Shown: positions 58,672 to 64,000 of the stretch, piece by piece
How positions within the stretch are numbered: the stretch's first letter is position 1
Layout of the letters: each line of letters begins with the position of its first letter
Origin: Loripinus fragilis
Lineage: Eukaryota; Mollusca; Bivalvia; Lucinida; Lucinidae
Length of the DNA stretch: 64,000 bases
Direction: 5' to 3'
Assembly (NCBI GenBank): GCA_964019695.1
Contig: OZ026520.1
Span: 27,128,120 to 27,192,119 of the forward strand
Notes under the pieces: model-generated
The model's input: only the letters and a program-made list of their open reading frames with translations
Databases searched by the model: none
What the model was told of the DNA's origin: nothing
Program-made: the position numbers and the translations under genes

Positions 58672-58872
58672 TCGAGTTTGGGTTGGTGACAGTCTGGTAC
58701 ATGCTTACGAATCTATAAGTAAGTAATTACTAATTTAACAAATAATAACAGAGGGTAAGGTGATGGGGAGAGGTCGACTTTACCAAATCTTTTATTACAT
58801 TTTACTAAGAAATTTCAATGAAAATTAAACAACACTCAACAGCCTTTAACCCCCTCTGGACCCTGTACTGAA

Positions 58873-58919
<47 letters not shown>

Positions 58920-59583
58920 ATATGTGTATAAATTGATTTTCCATCGTTTTCTATAGGTACTCATCATTGAATTAAATGTGTGTTTTACCATTGTGCGGCT
59001 ACACAGCATGTCTTCAACCCGGATATAAGAGCTGCTTTCTGATTGGTTCGTTCAATATTGCAATATTCGTCCACCGCTACCAGTGTACCAGAAGGGTCAA
59101 AAAGCACCGAAGTGGTCCACCACTCGGTGCACGCCTATTTTGATTTACACGTCGACGCCTAAATATAGACGTGCACGTCTATATATAGGCGTAGACGTCT
59201 ATTTTAATATACACGTCGACGCCTAAATATAGACGTCCACCTGCAAATTAGACGTCCACGTCTAAATAGACGTGTACGTCTATTTTACACGTCCACGCCT
59301 AAATATAGACGTGTACGCCTATTTTACACGTCGACGCCTAAATAGACGTGCACCCGCAATATAGACGTCCACCCGCATATAGACGTCCACGTCTATTTAG
59401 ACGTGGATGTCTAAATTGCGGGTGGACGTCTATATTTAGGCGTCGACGTGTATATAAAATTAGACGTCCACGTCTAAATATAGACGTGCACGTCTATATT
59501 TAGACGTGGACGTGTATATCAAAATAGGCGTACACCGAGTGGTCGACCACTTCGGTGCTTTTTGACCCTTTTGGTACACCATA
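58672..59583. mobile_element. ACGT-rich hyper-palindromic element, copy B (inverted)
   Basis: Reverse-complement copy of 22095-23009. The unique tail (ATCGAGTTTGGGTTGGTGAC onward, with (AATA)n at 58870-58921) is followed by the fold-back 59085-59583 with the same arms and a similar, differently indel-marked, set of GACGTC/CACGTC cores. Boundaries with unique flanks agree with copy A on both sides, so the 0.91-kb unit moved as one piece. Confidence 0.85.
58870..58921. repeat. (AATA)n microsatellite
   Basis: About 13 tetranucleotide units inside copy B of the hyper-palindromic element. Confidence 0.95.
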
Positions 59584-59994
59584 TGTTTAGGTTAGAACGT
59601 TCGCCAATATTTGTCGTTTATCGTGATATTTATAATTTGTCCAATCGTGGATCAAGCAAACGGGTTAATAATTATTTATTATCACAGGCTTTAAGAGGAA
59701 AATAAATATCTGAAGATCAGAAAATCCTCCCAGATGGACCAATGAATTGATTGCAGACACTTATAATCGGATTTTTATGCCAGCTATCAAAAATACCAAG
59801 GCGAAAATGGTGCCAGCGCATAGCCTCTTTCTATTTATCGCATATGCTAGCGGCAAAGGCTCAGAGTGAATGCAGTCTCATCAGAGCCTTCGTTGCTTAC
59901 TTACATAAAAGTGAGTTGACGAAGTCTTTGGAACAATTATAAGCTCTCTTGCTCCAATGCACGTTTAACCGTTTCTTTGTTAGCGGCGACTTTC
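59584..59994. other. non-coding stretch, nothing recognised
   Basis: Single-copy-looking AT-rich DNA. The frame at 59751-59942 has no domain. Confidence 0.5.
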
Positions 59995-60142
59995 GTCGTC
60001 TGCTGATAACATTTGCAAACAGTTTGGACCCAGATCAGGACCGACAAAACGTCCTGATCTGTATACAAACGGTCTGACACTTTGTTAGTGTTCCTTAAAT
60101 ACTTTTTTGAAAAAGTAATTATGAAAAATGTCAGCAGACGAC
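59995..60142. mobile_element. hairpin MITE, GTCGTCTGC family (inverted orientation)
   Basis: Starts GTCGTCTGCTGATAACATTT and ends TGTCAGCAGACGAC. The inner palindrome GCAAACAGTTTGGACCCAG...CTGTATACAAACGG is beside the left TIR, so this copy is reversed relative to 61309-61458. The inner stem is CAGGACCGACAAAACGTCCTG (one 21-base span with a 3-4-base loop). Confidence 0.8.
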
Positions 60143-60352
60143 AAGAAAAGCATGAAACATTTCCCAAAATGCAAATACGCTTATTAGATAAGTACCGTTG
60201 TTTCGTGGGCTGGCTCATTGGGAACTATATAAGTGGAACTCGGAATCTTCCAAGAAGGTTAATGAAATGGACTTATTAGTGACAGTAAGGCAAAACTCTC
60301 AATTGGTGCTATAACCCATATGAGCCTATAGCGTTCTTTTTGTGCGACACAG

Positions 60353-60419
60353 GCAAACAGTGCAGACCCAGATCAGACGCCACAGAACGCGGCGTCTGAT
60401 CAGGGTTTCCACTGTTTGC
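60353..60419. repeat. palindromic hairpin repeat (GCAAACAGT family)
   Basis: 67 bp: GCAAACAGTGCAGACCCAGA on the left and CACTGTTTGC on the right, with an inner stem CAGACGCC/GGCGTCTG. The MITE ends are not seen around it. Confidence 0.8.
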
Positions 60420-60599
60420 TTCCAGAATTTTCAATCAAAATATGAATACAAATGAAAAAATACCTACCCATACCAACAACCCTTAAAATGGAAATGGACT
60501 GGTCCAATTGATAAGATTGTGAAATTCCATTCGGCTTAAATGGGTTATATTTAAGTTTGCAATGGCGTATTAGCTCGTTGGCTGTTAGAGACCATTTTT

Positions 60600-60690
60600 G
60601 TCGTCTGCAAATAACATTTGCAAACAGGTTGGACCTAGATTAGGCCTGAAAAATGTCGGGCCTGCTCATGGATCCAATGATAATGTACAT
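60600..60690. mobile_element. hairpin MITE remnant
   Basis: GTCGTCTGC at 60600, then GCAAACAGGTTGGACCTAGA, AGGCCTG and CGGGCCTG, ending near GGATCCAATG. The right terminus has decayed. Confidence 0.65.
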
Positions 60691-60862
60691 GCTTGATACT
60701 CCGGTGGTATTCTTTTGAAATCAATCAGCAGTCAACATAAAGCATGCAAAATTATACGGCATGACCAGACAGTTAAACGGTGCTTATAGGCTACAAATAG
60801 GCCAACCTATAGGATAATGGAATTAATTGCACATGCTGGATATTATTGCGCGCTTTTTCTTC

Positions 60863-61042
60863 GTCGACTGCTGATCTTTTTCCCGAAGAATCCTATAACA
60901 GCTTCTACACCGATAAGATAACTTTAAAGCACCTTTCCATGAATGCGACTAGAGTGGCAAACAGTATGGATCCAGATCAAGTTCGACGTTTTGTCTGGCC
61001 GGATCTGGGTCCAAACAATTTGCGAAGGTTATCAGCAGATGC
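60863..61042. mobile_element. hairpin MITE, GTCGTCTGC family
   Basis: Left GTCGACTGCTGAT, right ATCAGCAGATGC. The palindrome GGCAAACAGTATGGATCCAG with its inverse CTGGGTCCAAACAATTTGC lies next to the right end. 180 bp. Confidence 0.8.
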
Positions 61043-61308
61043 TAAAAGTGGTATTTCCGGGTGAAGGAGCGCTCATGTTAGATTCTCTGTGTATTTAAAG
61101 CACACACAGAACTATATATTCATATTAAACGGGTTAGTCAACATATGTGACAAAACAGAATTTCAACTGAATCACCAAAAGAAAAGAAAGGTTCGCCAGC
61201 ACTGAAATTTGCTGGCACTGGCTCCATCAACGAGGGAAGACTGTTTAGAAGATGCTACTGCTTTTGGAGTTTAACGCTTTGCCTATTGGGTAATTTTTCA
61301 TGCTTTTT

Positions 61309-61458
61309 GTCGCCTGCTGATCTTTTCAAAATGGACTTTTTCGATATATTCTTTCAGGAATACTATCATAGTGTCAACCAGTTTGGATCCAGATCAGGCC
61401 CGACAATATGTCGGGCCTGATCTTGGTCCAAACTGTATGCAAATGTTATCAGCAGAAA
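61309..61458. mobile_element. hairpin MITE directly upstream of the receptor gene
   Basis: Left GTCGCCTGCTGAT, right TTATCAGCAGAAAAC. Palindrome CCAGTTTGGATCCAGATCAG with inner CGACAATATGTCG is almost perfect. It ends about 70 bases before the first ATG of the GPCR, so it probably lies in its promoter or 5' UTR. Confidence 0.85.
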
Positions 61459-61526
61459 ACACTGGTAGGCAAAGATTTAAGTATGCTTACTTATCTTCAT
61501 CTTAGTGTACTAATGGACTGTTGTCA

Positions 61527-62843
61527 ATGCCAAAAATGGTAAATAGCTCAGAATTGACAGCATACCAACTGACGCAAGAACTACTTATAAATGTTCTTCC
61601 TGTAACTATATTCATCGGTGTTGAAGCTGTCATAGGATTCTTCGGAAATATTCTGATTTTATATGTTTATTATAAATGGTATGTTCACTGCAACTTTCGT
61701 TACTTTGTTCTCTTTCTTGCTATCTACGACCTCACAAGTTGCCTGACCACCTTACCTGGGGAGATATTTTCACAGTGTAACTGGTTCGACTACAAATACG
61801 GATGGATTTGTAAAACGAAGTCATACTTTAACGTATTCACTGCTTGGGGATCGGCGTTTACTCTTTTGACACTTGCCTTTGATCGTTACAGAAAGATATG
61901 CCGGCCACTTGCCTGGCAGATCCAGCCTTCATTTGCTCTTAAACTGTGTGCCTGTGGAATCGTGTTGTCATCTCTGGTTTCTATCCCAATAACAATTCTT
62001 TGGGGAAAACAAACATACATCTATGAGATGGATGGGGGTGTCCGTCTGAATGTTAGTATCTGTGAAAAGTCCCAATCATACGCCAATGACGTCTATCCAT
62101 TTATCTACATATCTTGTGTATATATTTTACCAATCGGCCTGATGATGACGGCAGTTTGTGTCTGTAATATCCTGATTGCAAGAAAACTGTTTTGCAAGCT
62201 GTACAAAAATGACAAAAATATGTGTCGCAGGGGTAACATTGTTCGGAATTATTCGCAATCCAGTGACGTCCCAAGACCAAGTTCTGTATCGTATGGAATA
62301 CGGAAGATGTTATGTTACACCGCGTCTCTGATGGCAACTCGTACTGTCCAGGAAGGAGCTAGACAACTAAGATCGGTCCAGGAAAACAGAATTTTAGCAT
62401 TGAGTACGGTCTCACTTCAGGAAATTTCTACAGAAAGGCCGTTTCCCGTGGATACTATTGAGACCACTCACCGCTCCAATGCACCTCGCAGACTTGAGTC
62501 CGAGTCCTCTGACAGTTATGCAACTGGCAGTGAAATCGGTGTGCGTGAAAGAATTTCTGAGGGAGGACCTTTTCGTCGGAAGCCTAAAACGTTTATAATG
62601 TTAGTTTTGACGTCTGTGTTTATCTTGACTATGGTTCTTTACATAGCATTGCTGTCACTTGTCGCCAAAACAAACAATATTTTGAGGGAGCTCTCGAATA
62701 CTAAAAGAGTTGTGTTTTTCTTCTTTTGGCGATCTTACTTCATCAACTGTGTGATAAATCCGCTGTTATATGGTGTCATGGATCCTAGATTTAGAAAAGG
62801 ATTAAAGAGGATTTTCTGCGCTTGCAAGAAACAAAGTGGATAA
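61527..62843 (+). CDS. orphan rhodopsin-like (class A) G-protein-coupled receptor, single exon
   Basis: A complete 438-residue seven-helix receptor of the plasma membrane. The first ATG is 61527; an in-frame TAG at 61503 excludes a longer protein. ATG 61536 (AAAATGG) has better context and would give 435 residues. Counting from 61527: glycosylation sequon N6; TM1 with N41 (GNILIL); TM2 with D68 (LAIYD); C95 and C179 for the conserved disulfide; DRY at 119-121; P202 in TM5; a long third intracellular loop (about 225-353) rich in Ser, Thr and Arg; TM6 about 355-380; NPLLY at 411-415; C431/C433 as possible palmitoylation sites. TM6 reads VFILTMVLY, lacking the usual CWxP. The ligand is unknown; signalling through heterotrimeric G proteins is inferred from the DRY and NPxxY motifs. 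It is probably one of the many lineage-expanded bivalve receptors. Confidence 0.92.
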   Translation: MPKMVNSSELTAYQLTQELLINVLPVTIFIGVEAVIGFFGNILILYVYYKWYVHCNFRYFVLFLAIYDLTSCLTTLPGEIFSQCNWFDYKYGWICKTKSYFNVFTAWGSAFTLLTLAFDRYRKICRPLAWQIQPSFALKLCACGIVLSSLVSIPITILWGKQTYIYEMDGGVRLNVSICEKSQSYANDVYPFIYISCVYILPIGLMMTAVCVCNILIARKLFCKLYKNDKNMCRRGNIVRNYSQSSDVPRPSSVSYGIRKMLCYTASLMATRTVQEGARQLRSVQENRILALSTVSLQEISTERPFPVDTIETTHRSNAPRRLESESSDSYATGSEIGVRERISEGGPFRRKPKTFIMLVLTSVFILTMVLYIALLSLVAKTNNILRELSNTKRVVFFFFWRSYFINCVINPLLYGVMDPRFRKGLKRIFCACKKQSG

Positions 62844-62998
62844 TAATCTTCTAACATGATAGAAAGTTCTATCCCATCCTAATACAAGCTGGATTGTTTT
62901 TATTACTTATAAAAAAAACAGCAACCGCTCCAATAAGTTCCTGACTGCTATCTGAATACGCCGAGATGCAACATTATATAATTGATGCACTCTTTTGA

Positions 62999-63055
62999 GG
63001 TTAACATCAGGATTTGTCAACCTGAGAACAGGGTTGACTAATCCTGATGTTAACC
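62999..63055. repeat. 24-bp-stem hairpin in the likely 3' UTR
   Basis: GGTTAACATCAGGATTTGTC then AACC at 62999-63022 pairs with 63032-63055 at 23 of 24 positions around a 9-base loop. It lies about 155 bases after the receptor stop codon and 3 bases before a polyadenylation signal. Confidence 0.85.
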
Positions 63056-63057
63056 GA

Positions 63058-63063
63058 AATAAA
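63058..63063 (+). promoter_or_regulatory. polyadenylation signal AATAAA
   Basis: First AATAAA downstream of the GPCR stop codon (215 bases away), immediately after the strong hairpin. A likely but unproven 3' end signal; AT-rich flank makes chance matches common. Confidence 0.5.
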
Positions 63064-64000
63064 ATGCATCGATGTTTTTGTTATATGACACTGCCTCTCT
63101 TTTCCTAATTTTATAGCAAGTCTTTTCATATAAATGTATTCGTTAGATAGTCATAATGTACTGTAAACAAGGTTATTTCAACAATTGGATTTTAAATTCC
63201 TGAAACTTTTACAAGTTGTACAAAAGAATAGCATTTTTTTTAAGATTACTGTTCCCGTAAAATGGTCAGATTCTCAATTCAAAACATTATAAAATATACA
63301 CAAGAAATCATGCTACTGTAGTGTACCCCTTTTAAATGGAACACTGTTTTTATGGAACCCTCAATAACATTTAATCTAAAATGCCAATTTTAAATTTAAT
63401 TGGAGAAGTATATTTAAATAAAAAAAAAACATAATTTAAAATATTTTTTTGAAGTTTGGATATGTTTTCATAAAGGCGGTGATAGGATGGAATATTCACA
63501 TCCTTAATTTTTGATACCTTATAATATTCCCTTCTAGTACCTTGAGCGAAACGGATCACTGACTATCAGTTAAACATAAAGCAATGTATATACTAACATA
63601 AACAGCTTGCAATTTTAAATGTAGCTGCATATTGGTGTGCGTTGCTGTTTATCTGCCTAGTCGACAATATTTTATTTATTTCCAACCGTGTCACAAAGAT
63701 GATGAATGCTAATAAATCTGACATCTATGCCTACTACAAAAAAGGCCCTCTCATTTGGAAGCCCTTGGTCAAGCTATTCCATGAAAAAGTCTGCTTATTG
63801 AGTCCACCATTCCCACATGCTTAATGTAAGCACAGCAGGCATATTTTTTCGATCCTATAAAGTAACGAAAATAGTTAAAATATAAAATTAAATGCTGCTG
63901 TTGGCGTGATGATTTAGATGCCCGTCTATCTGTTTTTATTCGTATTTCCATGACTGTGTCAGTCTAATTGTATGCTCGCACATATAGACACATGCACAAA
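63064..64000. other. non-coding stretch, nothing recognised
   Basis: AT-rich 3' flank of the receptor gene. Short frames at 63371-63559, 63642-63824 and 63769-63951 show no motif. Confidence 0.5.

Noticed and set aside
61521..61526. receptor start at TTG 61521
   Set aside because: TTG is an unlikely start in an animal gene; ATG at 61527 or 61536 follows in frame.

Overview
The window looks like repeat-dense nuclear DNA from a lophotrochozoan animal, most likely a bivalve mollusc. The reasons are AT-rich intergenic DNA, no operons or bacterial ribosome-binding sites, a single intronless class A receptor gene with a polyadenylation signal, and mobile elements of kinds I associate with bivalves: Penelope-like retroelements, tRNA-derived SINEs, pearl/Helentron-like elements with tandem cores and a tetranucleotide tail, and many fold-back elements. 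The species cannot be read from the sequence.

Layout. 1-4.2 kb: Penelope-like element (PLE) copies on the minus strand; the main one (about 508-4156) is broken by a 0.4-kb insert and a 496-bp fold-back. 4.8-11.6 kb: small inverted-repeat elements, a 0.7-kb fold-back and a pearl-like element with three 339-bp cores and a (CAGA)n tail. 11.7-13.9 kb: second PLE, with a TIR element inside. 15.3-19.3 kb: 5'-truncated LINE on the minus strand, split at a TA by a 1408-bp inverted Tc1 composite, with a 90-bp minisatellite at its upstream edge. 20.9-30 kb: TTAA-flanked elements, SINEs with target duplications, and one copy of an ACGT-rich hyper-palindromic fold-back whose other copy lies inverted at 58.7-59.6 kb. 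29.7-32.8 kb: interrupted pearl-like element and a third PLE. 32.85-38.9 kb: a 6-kb inverted array, studded with GTAAC-type palindromes, around a decayed gene and sitting in the third PLE. 39-43 kb: SINE and tandem repeats. 43.5-48.5 kb: a 41-bp satellite with an approximately 757-bp higher-order period and an inserted hAT-type MITE. 49.1-56.5 kb: a 7.4-kb element with 55-bp near-perfect TIRs, a 5-bp target duplication and an empty-site paralogue in the window. 59.9-61.5 kb: five related hairpin MITEs or hairpin cores. 61.5-62.8 kb: the receptor gene.

The only convincing intact protein-coding gene is an orphan rhodopsin-like GPCR at 61527-62843. Everything else recognisable as coding is a retroelement or transposon relic, apart from one possible phase 1-1 exon at 51601-51756. 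The interest lies in the variety of palindromic and inverted-repeat architectures and in how they nest, which gives relative insertion ages without any database search.
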